A stretch of DNA of 64,000 nucleotides from Rugalucina vietnamica (GCA_964017185.1 OZ024872.1:41422188-41486187), one strand, 5' to 3'; counted from the first letter of the stretch, positions 1-12,890 are shown. Made by a program: numbers and translations. Notes: a model not told the origin generated them from the letters alone.

Positions 1-222
1 TGTTTAGTATTCATCTGTTTCAAATAAACTTTTAAAACATGATAGTATCTATCGTGAATAACAAAGCAATATTTTTTCTTGAAAAGTGCAAAAAATGCAT
101 GTTTTTGAAAACAAAATTTTGGGATGCAGTAAAGTGACTATGACGACCATTTGCAGCGAAAACGTGAAAAATCACTGATGCAGCGTCGAAATTGTTTTCT
201 TGTGTCGAAATTGTTTTCTTGT

Positions 223-282
<60 letters not shown>

Positions 283-780
283 GGAAATGAAGAGATGATA
301 TGTATTAAGTTTTGGCCAGAAACTCTATTGCGTGCATTTCGGAATGTTATCTCCAGTATTTAAAGGATTTATCATGTGGCGGATCTATTAATAGTAAACT
401 TGTTTGTGGTTTTTAACCAAATCTTCCTGACTTGACGATATATTCTTGTACTTGTGTGAACATGTTTACGTTTTCTAAGTCTGTGAGTCCAACCTTTCCA
501 AAGAAAAGTTCCCTAACTGAGTAATGAGACAACTTTGGCAATGAGTTTGCGTTCAGACACAGCAAAGATTACTTATATTACTTAGCTCGCTCACCTTTGT
601 CATAGGTATTTGACAATGAAACTGCGCCACAGAATTGAATTTACACGAGTATATATTTTTGCGACAAACCTACTTTGTCCAACATAACTTGTCCGTGGAA
701 ACAAGGCCTTAAAATACACAAACGACTTATATTTAAATTAAATCTAAAAATAAGTAAACAATAAGTAATGTTGAACTTCC
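1..780. other. AT-rich sequence, no gene seen
   Basis: No supported coding region or RNA gene. The only structure is a short direct duplication (about 185-222) and the GA microsatellite that follows it. The short ORF across 151-363 owes part of its length to the microsatellite and is not a gene. Confidence 0.6.
227..280. repeat. (GA)n microsatellite
   Basis: About 27 perfect AG dinucleotides in a row. Confidence 0.97.
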
Positions 781-955
781 TCTCAGTACAGGGTGTCCAA
801 AAAAAAAAGTAGCCGCTACAATATATGTTTACTATTTATTTCATTTCTACAAATAACTCAATCAAACTTAGCAGGGGTATGCTTCAAAACAATCACGGTG
901 TCTTTAGATACATATACTACTCAGAGTTTGATAAGCATCAAAATTTTATTTTTGT

Positions 956-1853
956 TCGTAGGACATACTTGTAATTTAACACCCGAAATTTTGCTATAGA
1001 TATGAAGCAGAACCATCACTGTGCAAACATTCCAGCTTTTTTCTCGTTGCCTGCGAGCGCTTTCTAGCTGGGCCGATTAATCCATTTTTTCATAAGTGTG
1101 CATTTAGCGATGCAAGCATGAAACTTGGTAGAAATACTCATGTTGGGCCTCTCTTACAAAAAAGCCCATTAGCCACCCGAAATTTCAAGATGGCGGCCAT
1201 TTTTCAAGATGGCCGCTAAATCATAATTAAAATCTCACCCTTACAGCTGTACAAATATTTCAGATCAATTGTTATCCAAAATAAATAGGCAAAATTGGTG
1301 CAATAGTTTTATGGAACTGAAATTGATATAGAAGTATATCAAATGATGACAATATGGATCAATATGGCCGCCAATTTCAAAATGGCGGCCATTATATTAT
1401 TAAAAAAATCACATTTTTGCCCATAGCTCAAAATATGATAAGACTTTGTTTCCATGTGCCTTAGTTCATACCATGTGATATAAAAATGGTCAAAATAGGC
1501 CAAGTTTGACAGTGTTAGAGTAAACCCTCTCATTTTTTTTCATTTATAGCGGCCATCTTGAAAAATGGCGGCCAACTTTATTTTTTGAGTGGCTAACAGG
1601 TTTTTATTTAATCTTATGGCCTCACGAAGGTTTGTGCCAAGTTTCATGCTTGCATTAATAAATGCACAATCTTTTTACTTACCTGCCCAGCTATTTCGAA
1701 GACTTGCAGAAACGATGGAAACCCCTGAAATTACAGTTGTAATTGTTCATTGACTGTTACCTACCCTATCCAATTCTGTCATTTACCCCCTCTTACTAGT
1801 TCGTTCAATTGCATAACTGAACGTTTTCTTATGTGATTTAAACATCTGACAAC

Positions 1854-1894
<41 letters not shown>

Positions 1895-2280
1895 GCTGGT
1901 TTGAGCTAACCAGAGTGCGTATTCAAAAACGGTTTTCAGTGTCATGCTCACCATGCAAAGGACAACATTTTAAGCGAAAAAAAAAATTTGGTAAAAAATC
2001 GTGTTTTAATAAAAAATCACAGATTTCTGAAATTTTCCAAAAGTGCATTTTAGACACAAAAGTATCGACATTTCGATTATCAAAACAGTTTGATAGCGTA
2101 GGCAACAGTGACAACTTCAATTTCAGGGGTTTTTCATTGTTTCTGCAATTCTGCGAGAAGGGCTCGCAGGCAACGCGAAAAAAACGAAAAAAAAAAGATG
2201 GAATGTTTGCACGGTAATGGTGCTCTTGTGCTATATCTATATCAAATTTTTGGGTGTTAGATTACCAATATGTCTTGTAC
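956..2280. repeat. Composite inverted-repeat cluster
   Basis: Segments around 1140-1230 recur as reverse complement at about 1540-1640, both built on a GGCGGCCAT / ATGGCCGCC core. The segment 956-1060 recurs inverted at about 2150-2275, with the ...GGAATGTTTGCAC... and TTTGGGTGTTAGATTA stretches. A third partial copy lies near 41040-41750. This looks like nested non-autonomous DNA elements. No transposase ORF is visible and exact termini could not be fixed. Confidence 0.55.
1860..1893. repeat. Poly-A tract
   Basis: Uninterrupted run of about 34 A. Similar tracts occur at 28196-28237, 37163-37191, 38092-38121 (T), 38829-38854 and 41752-41803. Confidence 0.9.
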
Positions 2281-2512
2281 CCCCTTAAACCCCACTTTTA
2301 TATACATGTAGTAAATATGGGGTATGCAGGGGTATACACCTGTTTTTCTTATTTTTGCTCCGCGTCGGCGAAGCGGTTCTAACGTGTACCCGCAATCTAT
2401 GTTTTGAGCAAAAATAAGAAAAATATCAATGTTTAAAATGTTTAAGCTGATTTTTTAAAAATGTTTAATGCTAAAAAATCTCTATGTATTGCATGGGCAA
2501 CTTTTCGTAATG
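2272..2512. mobile_element. MITE family A (central palindrome), copy 1
   Basis: Non-autonomous element of about 240-280 bp. Its centre is an inverted pair of the form AACATAGATTGTGGGTAC ... GTACCCACAATCTATGTT around a GC-rich core (CCGCCTCGGCGAGGCGG in better copies). The outer ends read CATGGGCAA.TTTTCGTAATG or its complement. Here the right end (2484-2511) is good and the left half of the palindrome is decayed. Confidence 0.7.
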
Positions 2513-2622
2513 ATAAGAGAGAATAATTACAAAAAAAAATAGTATTTGATGTGAATTAAGAAATGAGCTTTTTCCTGGCGTTTGGTCGTGTTTTGAAGTT
2601 TGGACAAAATGAAAACTTCATT

Positions 2623-2660
2623 TAGAGTGTCACCAGTAAATTATTCAGATTCAGATTCAG
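2623..2660 (+). mobile_element. 3' end of CR1/L2-like LINE with (ATTCAG)n tail
   Basis: The stretch ..GTGTCACCAGTAAA.TATTCAG followed by three ATTCAG units matches the 3' end of the LINE at 13163-14005. Only about 40 bp of the element is present, so this is an extreme 5' truncation. Confidence 0.7.
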
Positions 2661-2904
2661 AACGGTAGCCATATATAATTGTACAATTTCGGGGAAGGAA
2701 CTCTTATTTGTGACCCTTTACAAGCCAATCAATTGTGCTGCAAGTTCTAGACTTACATTGAGGTAGTCTAAGTTCAAGGCTTTTCTTTCCCAAATGGCCC
2801 AAACAATACTAAGAAGAATATGTTTCTTAACGTTGTATCTGTTTTACTATTGGTAACAAAGTCCACTTGCGTACATAGCCGATCTTGAAGTGCATATTTG
2901 CAGT

Positions 2905-3115
2905 TTGTTATGAGCCCCGTCATTAGAAAACCGGACTTTTACATATGCACATCTGGCACATCTGATTAGTGTCTTTGTTTTGAGGTACACGGATTCATTT
3001 TCTAGATATTTACAGAATATTAAGATTCCAGCCTTCTTCTATGACTGTACATGCCGGTTTGTGTCGGACCTGGTCGGTATTCCCGAAGACCTATTTTCTT
3101 GCGTCAGTGCTCAAA
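2905..3115. mobile_element. MITE family B, degenerate copy
   Basis: Related to the better copies at 29156 and 29545. It starts near a GAGCCCCGTCATTAGAAAACC variant of the terminal repeat and retains the 'CCAGCCTTCTTCTATGACTG' and 'GTCGGACCTGGTCGG' segments. The central palindrome is lost. Confidence 0.6.
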
Positions 3116-3314
3116 TATAGTAGAAATGCTTCAAGCAGTATAAGGTTCTTGAATTAATAGTTAAGGAAATTAAAACTGCAAGCAAATTGTCTAAAGTATT
3201 AATTATTTAAAGAATGAGCATGATTAATTTTCTTGCTATTGCCAACCAATCAAAACAACCACAGTTTAGTAGTTTAACTCATATAAGCCTGGCGTCCTTT
3301 TTGTGGGACATAGG

Positions 3315-3380
3315 CAAACAGCATAGCCCCAGATGAGACGCCGCAGAACGCGGCGTCCCATCTGGGGCTATTCTGTTTGC
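3315..3380. repeat. Strong 28-bp-stem hairpin
   Basis: GCAAACAGCATAGCCCC-AGATG... pairs with ...CATCT-GGGGCTATTCTGTTTGC, with a GACGCCGC / GCGGCGTC inner stem and a 5-nt loop. A half-copy of the surrounding sequence (AAGCCTGGCGTCC...GGCAAACAG) recurs at 56885-56925, so this is an interspersed repeat rather than a host RNA element. Confidence 0.75.
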
Positions 3381-3458
3381 TAATAGAATTTTCATCGAAA
3401 AAATAAATAAATTTTAAAAATTACACCTGGTGCCCCTAAGAACATAACTGGACTCACC

Positions 3459-3625
3459 CAAATGATAATGATGGGAGAACCCATTCGTCAAATATGGGTT
3501 AAAAGTTTCAGCAGAACACCACTCCTATAAAGTGTGTTGTATAACATTCATGAATAACCTGATGCTATTTTAACTCGTATTAACCCATTAATGGCGAATG
3601 GTTTCACCCATCATTATCATTTTGG
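3459..3625. mobile_element. Small MITE with ~30-bp terminal inverted repeats
   Basis: AAATGATAATGATGGG.GAA.CCATTCG at the left end is reverse-complemented at 3593-3625. The internal 100 bp has no ORF. The motif AGAATTTTCATCGAAAA occurs on both sides (3386 and about 3655), suggesting a larger duplicated context. Confidence 0.6.
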
Positions 3626-4660
3626 AGCGTCACTGTCATTTTATAGAGAATTTTCATCGAAAAGTGGAAAAAAATCATTTTTGATGCTTATTATACTCCG
3701 AAAGCGGAGGCCGAATGAAAACCGTATACTGTAACTTCCTGGTGTTCGAAGTTTAAGTACGGATCTGTCAACTGGTGTTCTGTCATACTACAAGTTCGTT
3801 AATGACCTCCTTAGAAAAATAATTAACACGCTTTATTTTACTTGTTTTTCCTATTCGGTACTTTAAGATGACATTTAGGCATAAACCATCCGCTGGACTT
3901 ACAAGGGCAAAGGGGACACAATGATAAGGTGTTCAAAAGAATAACAGTTGTTCAACTTGGGGACACAAGTAATATTTCAGAAAAAATGGGGACAATTATA
4001 CACACTCCTGTAAACAAGCTTAAGTAATAAGAATAGAGCTGATATCTATCGTTGCTGTATTGGGGTCAAAAGTTCCACCTACAGTCAATACGGTGAATTT
4101 TATCAGGCTCAACTCTCGTTGATCAAAGGATCCAACCTGTGATTCGTGTTCAAAGATCGCTAGATTGCAAAGAGAACTTTCAGATTTTCCTATCATACAC
4201 GACATACACACTATTTTATATGGGCCAAGATCTGACAAAAGGGGTCTTATGGCCAAAAATTCAGAATTAAGATATTCATAGCATGTGAAAAACCAAGTTC
4301 TTCCGAGTATTTCCTGGAAATTGAAAAGATTATCTTCACAAAAAGCACAGATACGAGCGTTGAAAGTTGTGTAATTGCAGCAATCTAAACATGACGTCAG
4401 GAAAATTATTGATGGCGTTTCGACGTTGATGACGTTAACGTCTTTATATCACTGTGACGAAAAGAAGTAAGGACTAAATCTCTCAAAAGTTTATTGCGTT
4501 TCTTGACGTTCAATATCTACACCACTGTAGAGACTATGCAACAGGAACGAATACACGCACCGTTTGATAAAATATGCATAACAAAGGGCGAATCTGGGTT
4601 TTAAAAGTCCTTAGTGCGCAACGGTTGCTATGGCAACATACATAATACAAATAACTTTGT
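3626..4660. other. No gene seen
   Basis: AT-rich sequence with short ORFs only. The 78- and 67-codon minus-strand ORFs show no recognisable domain, no splice logic and no coding-like composition. Confidence 0.55.
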
Positions 4661-4739
4661 TTCAAAAGAAATATATGTATGGAACGCCAAAGCTGTCTGA
4701 TGGTAAGGAATAAAAACATTTGATGCATCATCGTCATTA

Positions 4740-5934
4740 CAGCTCGGTTTCAAAAATAACATACCCTTGCCATGTCGCAAAATAAATTGACCTCTTTATC
4801 TTCATTGCATCGATCATTGCTTGATGGCTGTTGACCTGGTTCAAATGAAACTTTTACATTTTACGCATATGTGTATTAGTGTTAAAATGGTATTAAATTT
4901 ATATTGATCATGAGCAGTCCGATCGGATAGGAAGCTGCCTTTGGCGTACACCAAAATTCTGACAGATTTAAAGTCAAGTTTGCAAGTTTAGGCGATTGGT
5001 ATGATGTACGTACTGTGAATATTGCCACTTTCTGACCTGAATGCTATTGATGGACATCTATTTTAGATACCATTAGACTTGCACCAGATTCGCTTTACAT
5101 TTAAAGTACTAAAACAATGATTTAATAGACGCTATTCCTTTCATTACAGGTGTGTGTTAAGGAAGCAAAACTGTTCTTACTGTCCATTTACATCTTATTG
5201 TGTTCTCTTGCGCCTGATATTTGTTTTGTTGGGGTTTCTCTGGAACTATTTCTTATATAAAAAGTCTTCATAAGATCACCAGTCACAGTATTTCAATCAA
5301 ATATATTCACATACCAACAAATGTCTTTGATTAAATTATGTTTAAGAGGGTCATTACATAACTTTAACATTGTCATAGGCATGTGCGCGTTGCATGAGAA
5401 ATAATATATATAGGAAATATCTAAAAATAATCATTTCAATTATTACTGCTATTCTCAGATACAAATTTATAAAATTGGATAAATTTGAAGAGAATTTTTA
5501 TGCTGAAAACATGCATTTGCAAGGTACTTAATACAAGGCAGTGGGTACATTCAACTCCCACTTTCTGATTCTATACTTTTTCGAGTGTGGTGCAAGTTTT
5601 AAGATGTCCCAAATAGGTGTCAATGCATAGCGTGCAGCTCATAAAGTGCCAATATTCACAGTAGGTACACCATGCCAACTGCCTTAATTTGAAAACTTGA
5701 CTTTAAATCTGTCAGAATTTTGGTATACGCCAAAAGCAGCTTCCTGTCCGATCTGACTGCTCATGATCGATATAACATTTATACCATTTAAACACATTTA
5801 ACCATATGCATAAAATGTCGAAGTCTCATTCGTACCAGGTTAATAGCCATCAAGCAATGGTCGATGTAATGTAGGTGAAGAGGTCAATTTATTTTGCGAC
5901 ATTGCAGGGGTATGTTATTTTTGAAACCGAGCTG
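4740..5934. mobile_element. TA-flanked DNA element with ~340-bp TIRs, inserted in FB1 left arm
   Basis: Both ends read CAGCTCGGTTTC...GAAACCGAGCTG, and homology between the inverted ends runs about 340 bp (4740-5080 against 5600-5934). Target duplication TA is at 4738-4739 and 5935-5936. The FB1 right arm holds the uninterrupted target at about 10484 (reverse complement: CGTCATTATATCTTGCTCAC), which defines the ends precisely. No internal ORF, so the element is non-autonomous. The TA target suggests the Tc1/mariner/IS630 group by convention. Confidence 0.88.
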
Positions 5935-5954
5935 TATATCCTGCTCACATTTGA

Positions 5955-6300
5955 TATGTTGTATAGTGTGCATTATATGATGAGAAAAGTCCATTATATG
6001 TTGAACCAGGTTCTTTATATTATGAAAATTTTCATTATATGATGAGTAAACATCTTTATATTATGGTAGACTTACATTATATGATGGGTAAACATCTTTA
6101 TATTATGGTAGACTTACATTATATGCTGACACAACCTCATTATATGATGTGACAACTACATTATATTATGGGCTATTGTCTTTATATGCATCAAGTTCAT
6201 TATATGGTTCGATAACTTCATTATATGCGCAAACTTCATTATATGCGCAAACTTCATTATATGATGTGACAACTACATTATATGATGTGGACGATTTTGC
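5955..6300. repeat. CATTATATGATG short-period array (FB1 left arm)
   Basis: Degenerate tandem array with CATTATATGATG or TTTATATTATGG every 20-30 bp. The inverted counterpart is at about 10110-10480. The 74- and 91-codon ORFs seen here are artefacts of this array. Confidence 0.8.
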
Positions 6301-6372
6301 AACAAGAAGAATTACATTGACACCGTTTAGAGAGTTATTGTATACATGCCGGGACTACCGAACATACTGCTG

Positions 6373-6504
<132 letters not shown>

Positions 6505-6637
6505 ATCACCATCATAATCATCATCGTCAATACTACGTAAGATCCACGAATCATTCTATTTCCGTTTCCATGCCACTTTCGATCCGGTTTCTTGTTGGCA
6601 TTTTAAGAACGGCTAGCGTCATCCTGGCCATCACTAG

Positions 6638-7690
6638 CAGACTTCCAGGATACCGGTGCCAGTTAGATTAAGCTTAGATTTCGACTCCCAATACCCTCCC
6701 GAGTCAAAAGCGTCGGTCTGCGACACTACCAGACCACTCGCAGACTTCCAGGATACCGGTGCCAATTAGTTTAAGCTTAGATTTCGACCCCCAAGACCCT
6801 CCCGAGTCGAAACCGTCGGTCTGCGACACTACCAGACCACTCGCAGACTTCCAGGATACCGGTGCCAATTAGTTTAAGCTTAGATTTCGACCCCCAAGAC
6901 CCTCCCGAGTCGAAAGCGTCGGTCTGCGACACTATCAGACCACGCGCAGACTTCCAGGATACCGGTGCCAATTAGTTTAAGCATATATTTCGACTCCCAA
7001 GACCCTCCCGAGTCGAATGCGTAGGTCTGCGACACTACCAGACCACTCGCAGACTTCCAGGATACCGGTGCCAATTAGTTTAAGCTTAGATTTCGACCCC
7101 AAGACCCTCCCGAGTCGAAAGCGTCGGTCTGCGACACTACCAGACCACTCGCAGACTTCCAGGATACCGGTGCCAATTAGTTTAAGCATATATTACGACT
7201 CCCAAGACCCTCCCGAGTCGAAAGCGTCGGTCTGCGACACTACCAGACCACTCGCAGACTTCCAGGATACCGGTGCCAATTAGTTTAAGCATATATTTTG
7301 ACTCACAAGACCCTACCGAGTCGAAAGCGTCAGTCTGCGACACTACCAGTCCACTCGCAGACTTCCAGGATTCCGGTGCCAATAAAGTAAAAGCCTGATT
7401 TGACCTTCTTTAACCATATAACACGGTTTAAAACGGTCTGCGAGACGTTCTGACTACTCGCAGACTTCCAGGATTCCGGTGCCAATAGGGTAAAAGCATG
7501 ATTTGACATTCTGAGATCCTATAAGACCATTTGAAACGGTCTGCGAGACGTTTTGACTTCTCGCAGACTTCCAGGATTCCGGTGTCAATAGAGTTAAAAA
7601 TCTGATTTGACCTTGTTAGACCCTATAAGACCATTTGAATTGTCTGCGACAAGTTTCGACTACTCGCAGACTTCCAGGAATCCGGTGACA
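6638..7690. repeat. 103-bp tandem array, ten units (FB1 left arm)
   Basis: CAGACTTCCAGG recurs at 6638, 6741, 6844, 6947, 7050, 7152, 7255, 7358, 7461, 7564 and 7667: a 103-bp period with one 102-bp step. Units to 7380 are one subtype (CCCGAGTCGAAAGCGTCGG); the last three are a diverged subtype. Each unit can form a GTCTGCGA...TCGCAGAC hairpin. ORFs of 64-88 codons on both strands come from this periodicity and are not genes. Confidence 0.95.
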
Positions 7691-9158
7691 CAACTGTTGC
7701 TACCAAACCTTGACTATCGCTATAATACTACACCAACATGGTCTTCAAAACTACACAAATTTACTTTAATTAAAATTGTCACAATCTTTTATAAAGAAAA
7801 TACAAGATAGGCTTTCATTAACAGAAATCGGGACCATTAAACAAACAAGATTAGGCAAATAATGATTTTATATGGGATTATGGGATACCCTATGACAAGT
7901 AACATATGTAACAGTTATCAACATCTTGAGAACATAGAGTACATCCAAATATAATTGGAGGTAAATGTGCTACGACATTTGTATTATAATTCATAAAATA
8001 TCAGCAGCTGTTGAAATTTTGTGTGTTAAGAACCCAAATGTATCAGTATTCAGTGATCGAGTTGAACCTTTATTTATGCCTTCAAAAAACATGCTGCTGA
8101 CCAACAAAAGCAGAAAAAAAACACCAAAAATGGCTATAGCAAGACACCCCTCGTGTTTTGTAAAAATATTAATGCAAAAATACACAAAAACTTTAAAGAA
8201 TAACACTAAAATATACAGTAACAATGGATATTATGATTTTGTAGCATGTAACATTAATGGTGTAACGTATGTAACATGTGAGAACATCAAAATCGTCCTA
8301 AATCAAATTAATTTAAAAATGCAAATTACTATTTTATGTTTTATTGATAAAACATAAGTAGCTGTTCAATTAATGTATTCAAACCCAAAATATGTGAATT
8401 TATGATATTTTAGTGATCAAGTGTGAACCCGGATTTATGCGTTCAAAGACCCATTGTTGACTTAAGTGTTAAGATTATGTATCTAAAATTGCTTTATATA
8501 GATGTTCCTTATGTCTTTCACTGCACTAAATACAAAAACACACTTAAACCTTTAAATGATACCATTCAAAGAAACAATAACAGCCAATCTATCATTTAAT
8601 GGCAGATAGCGTTAAAAAGTAATGTATGTAACACATGAGAACATACAAACTGTGCAGGTTAAATAAACTTAATATGCTTCAACATATGTTGATTTAATGA
8701 AAACCAACACTGAATGCAGTTAAATGTAACAAAATCTAAAATGAAAAAGTTTATTACACAAACCTGTACAATTCCTAATTTTGGCGGCCATCTTGGATGG
8801 CGGTCATTTTGAAGACTTTTGCCGGCCTAAATTTTTATACACGGACCTGTTTCATAGACTACTATCATATATCTTTCAAAAAAAGCCATCAAACCTTAAG
8901 GCCAAGATCGTGTAGGGTAAACCAAAATTTTGACATCTCCTGGATTTTGGATCTCGGGCTATATATCCAATGTATGTAGCACATAACTTGCATAAACCAT
9001 ATAATATACGGGGGTGGGGGTGGGGTTTTCGCTGAGTATGACAGTCACCGAAAAGTGTCAAATAGCCATTTTGTAGGGTGCGAGGAGTTAGAATGAGGAA
9101 CTGGGGAGGCATGAAGATAAAATAGCTCCATAAATTCCAATCCGAGCTAAATCCTGAA
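7691..9158. repeat. FB1 central spacer with ~360-bp periodic units
   Basis: No convincing gene. The 130-codon ORF at 7965-8357 lies inside repeated units and is AT-driven. The motif TAACRTATGTAACA with nearby GAGAACAT occurs at about 7900, 8262 and 8620, a period near 360 bp. The same motif recurs at 52-56 kb. A GGCGGCCATCTTGGATGGCGG segment lies at 8783. Confidence 0.65.
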
Positions 9159-9850
9159 AGTCTGCGAGTGGTCTGATATTGTCGCAGACCGACGCTTTCG
9201 ATTCGGGATGATCTTGAGAGTCGAAATCTAAGCTTTAACTTATTGGCACCGGAATCCTGGAAGTCTGCGAGTGGTCTGGTAGTGTCGCAGACCGACTATA
9301 TCGACTCGGGAGGGTCTTGGGAGTCAAAATATATGCTTAAACTAATTGACACCGGTATCCTGAAAGTCTGCGAGTGGTCTGATAGTGTCGCAGACCGACG
9401 CTTTCGACTCGGGAGGGTCTTTGGGGTCGATATCTTAGCTTAAACTAATTGGCACCGGTATCCTGGAAGTCTGCAAGTGGTCTGGTAGTGTCGCAGATCG
9501 ACGCTTTCGACTCGGGAGGGTCTTGGGTGTCGTAATATATGCTTAAACTAATTGGCACCGGTATCCTGGAAGTCTGCGAGTGGTCTTATAGTGTCGCAGA
9601 CCGACGCTTTCGACTCGGGAGGGTATTGGGGGTCGAAATCTAAGCTTTAACTAATTGGCACCGGTATACTGGAAGTCTGCGCGTGGTCTGGTAGTGTTGC
9701 GGACCGACGCTTTCGACTCGGGAGGGTCTTGGGAGTCGAAATATATGCTTAAACTAATTGGCACCGGTATCCTGGAAGTCTGCGAGTGGTCTGATAGTGT
9801 CGCAGACCGACGCTTTCGACTCGGGAGGGTCTTGGGGGTCGAAATCCGCC
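9159..9850. repeat. 103-bp tandem array, seven units (FB1 right arm)
   Basis: AGTCTGCG starts at 9159, 9262, 9365, 9468, 9571, 9674 and 9777, exactly 103 bp apart. This is the inverted copy of the 6638-7380 subtype. Confidence 0.95.
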
Positions 9851-9869
9851 CTCTATACTACTTTCAATC

Positions 9870-9974
9870 ATGATGATGATGGTGATGATCGATCGATATT
9901 GATGATGATATATCATCATGACGATGATGATGATGATGATGGTGATGATCGATCATGATTATGATGATGATGAT

Positions 9975-10036
<62 letters not shown>
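9870..10036. repeat. (ATG)n, GATC and (GATA)n microsatellites
   Basis: Mirror of the left-arm microsatellites. The GATA run occupies 9976-10036. Confidence 0.93.
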
Positions 10037-10580
10037 ATCAGCAGTATGTCCGGTAGTCCCGGCATGTATACAATAACTCTCTAAACGGTGTCAATGTAAT
10101 TCTTCTTCTCGCAAAATCGTCTACATCATATAATGTAGTTGTCACATCATATAATGAAGTTTGCGCATATAATAAAGTTTGCGCATATAATGAAGTTATC
10201 GAACCATATAATGAACTTGATGCATATAAAGACAATAGCCCATAATATAATGTAGTTGTCACATCATATAATAAGGTTGTGTCAGCATATAATGTAAGTC
10301 TACCATAATACATGTATAAAGATGTTTACCCATCATATAATGTAAGTCTACCATAATATAAAGATGTTTACTCATCATATAATGAAAATTTTCATAATAT
10401 AAAGAGCCTGGTCCAACATATAATGGACTTTTCTCATCATATAATGCACCCTATACAACATGTAATCAAATGTGAGCAAGATATAATGACGATGATGCAT
10501 CAAATGTTTTATTCCTTACCATCAGACAGCTTTGGCGTTCCATATATATGTGTCTCGGACTGTGTTACACTATTAAAGCA

Positions 10581-11295
10581 GTTTGACATAAAATAACAGA
10601 AGATTTAGATGGCTTTTAAACTTTAATTGTATAAAATGCAAATGAATGCCCGGAGATCCCTTTCGTCAGATCCGCGCTCATATGTAGGAGCAAACGCTTT
10701 CTTCATGATTTCAGTTGTCGAGGCAAGTTCTAACAGACAGGAATGACAATAGAAGTGTATTAGTTAAATCTCAGAAGTACTCTCATACCAATTAGTTCTT
10801 GTGTGATTAGCACTTCTAATGTTGATTAAAATGGATTACTTATTCACACATATCACGTCGGCATTGATGTAGTGTTGCGGTCAGTTAAGTGCCATGACAT
10901 AGAGTACATATCTTGTAGTTCGTCTATCTGTAATGTGACTCACCATTTTATTTCTTTAATATTGATTTAATATGCATAGTAAATTCTTTGATGGCCTACT
11001 ATGCCAATTTTAGCTCTTAACTGTCGGTTGCACTTAGAGTTAGTCAACGTCGAAGAAACTAGTCATGACTATTTACACATTTTGTGCCCTCTTCGCTTTC
11101 TTTTCCAGCTTAATACATTCTCTTTTCTTCATAATGAGTTGTCCCTTTATTGATGAGATAGCGCCTTTATGATCGACTCTGTGTAATCTATAGAAAACTT
11201 TCTTTGGAAGTCGCTCATTAGGCATTCTTATGACATGCCTAGTCCATTTTAGCTGTGTTAGTTTTTACACTGTATGCAAGTTTTGCAGTCCTGCC
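10581..11295. mobile_element. Penelope-like leader joined to antisense LINE 3' end
   Basis: 10581-10731 repeats the leader that begins the Penelope-like element at 11308 (GTTTGACATAAA.., CAGATCCGCGCTCA.ATGTAGGAGC). It is then joined after TTCT to 10732-11295, which matches 14357-14905. Read on the minus strand, that second part encodes a decayed LINE C-terminal region (RMPNERLPKKVFYRLHRVDH) ending in an IGxxGHQR finger-like tail. The unit is either an internally deleted tandem copy of the 11308-14905 block or an independent LINE insertion at a TTCT site. Confidence 0.7.
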
Positions 11296-11388
11296 AATAT
11301 TAACGTAGTTTGACATAAATATATTAGCACACCAAATATTTCAAATTTAGATGGCTTTTAAATTTTAAATTGTATAAAATGCAAATGA

Positions 11389-12890
11389 ATGTTCGAAGCC
11401 CCTTTTGTCAGATCCGCGCTCAGATGTAGGAGCAAACGCTTTCTTCATAATTTTAGTTGTCGATGGAAGTTCTATGCCCACTTAAACGATTTACCTGTTA
11501 AGTTTTCTGTTTCTGTCAATGAAGGCCAAGACAGGCTTCCTACGATGTATTGGTTACCTAAGCTTCGCAAAAGACCATACAAAGCTAGATTTATTGCAAA
11601 TTCTAGCTCTTGTACTACTACTGAACTTTCTAAATTATTAACTTCCTGTCTTACTGCTATCAAATCTCATGTTATAAGATACTGTGAGACAGTGTATGAA
11701 ACTTCAAATAAAAATTGGTTTTGGTCAATAAAAAATTCTGGTGAGGTGCTCAATAAATTGAAGTGTAGAGGGTTCCGTGCGACGAGCTTGTCCACATATG
11801 ATTTTTCTACTCTGTATACAACTTTACCACATAATCTAATTAAAGAAAAACTTCTGGATTTGATAGAGTGGACCTTCAAAAGGGCATTAAAAAACTATGG
11901 TTCACTTTATTTGGCATGTAATGACAGAAAGGCTTTTTTTCACTTCCTCTGACCAAAGTCGGTATACACTTTGGTCATGTCAGAATGTGTGCGACGCCTT
12001 ATCCTATCTCCTGGATAATATTTATATTAGATTTGGGACCAAGTTATACAGCCAAATTGTTGGAATTCCGATGGGTACAAATTGTGCACCTCTCGTAGCT
12101 GATTTATTTCTATACTGCTACGAAAGAGATTTTATGGATTCTCTTAACCATGATAATCAAGCTGATGTTATCGAGGCTTTTAATTCCACTTCTCGACTTC
12201 TAGGTACCTTGATGACCTTTTGAAGATTGACAACCCTTATTTTGAAGGTATGGTCAATCAAATTTATCCATCTGAACTACAGTTGAACAAAGCCAATATC
12301 TCGGATACCGAAGCCCCCTTTTTAGATCTACATCTTTCTGTTGCAAATGGATTTGTTTCTTCTAAAATTTATGATAAGCGCGATGACTTTGATTTTGATA
12401 TAGTAAATTTTCCGTTTTTGGATGGTGACGTTCCTCGTCGTGCTTCTTATGGTGTATACATTTCGCAACTTATTAGGTTTGCTAGAGTTACAGACTTCAA
12501 CGCTCGAAATAAATGTTTAACGGCCAAACTTCTCCAACAGGGCTATCGGTATCATAAACTTCGAAAAACCTTTTCTAAATTTTATCGTAGACACTATGAA
12601 TTGATTTCCAAATATAATGTTGGATTTAAGACGCTTTTAAGTGAGGGCCTTTCGGAACCAGAATTTTATGGTGACTTGGTTTACAAATTTAAGAAACTTA
12701 CAGGAAGTAATGATTTTTCTTTTCAGTTTAGAAAATCATAACACGTTACAGACGTATAGGTTATAACTTGAATGTTATGCGACAGTCTGCATGCTTAGTT
12801 TTTAACCCAGTCACGGTTGATAACTATGCTGCCTTCTTTAATTGCACGCCGGTGGGTCGGGAGTCAGACTCTATGATGGCCCCGACTTAA
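11389..12890 (+). pseudogene. Reverse transcriptase of Penelope-like element, frameshifted
   Basis: RNA-dependent DNA polymerase of the element. Motif A reads YDFSTLYTTLPH (near 11797), motif B GIPMGTNCAPLVADLF (near 12060) and motif C YLDD (near 12205). Three lesions are visible. A 7-T run at 11934-11940 (6 in the other copy) shifts frame after NDRKAFF. An extra CGACTTCT-type duplication just before YLDD shifts it again. A further shift occurs near 12735, after which the frame continues through NPVTVDNYAAFFNCTPVGRE to a stop at 12888-12890. The copy at 21807-22490 helps define the original frame. It is not functional as it stands. Confidence 0.85.

Noticed and set aside
1915..2217. 100-codon lysine-rich ORF
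   Set aside because: Lies in the inverted-repeat cluster next to a poly-A tract; no homology recognised.
7965..8357. 130-codon ORF in the FB1 centre
   Set aside because: It lies across ~360-bp repeated units, has AT-driven composition and shows no recognisable domain.
6638..9850. Regular 103-bp repeats that could suggest a CRISPR-like array
   Set aside because: Whole units repeat with no variable spacers, the array is part of an inverted-arm foldback, and the setting is a eukaryotic genome.
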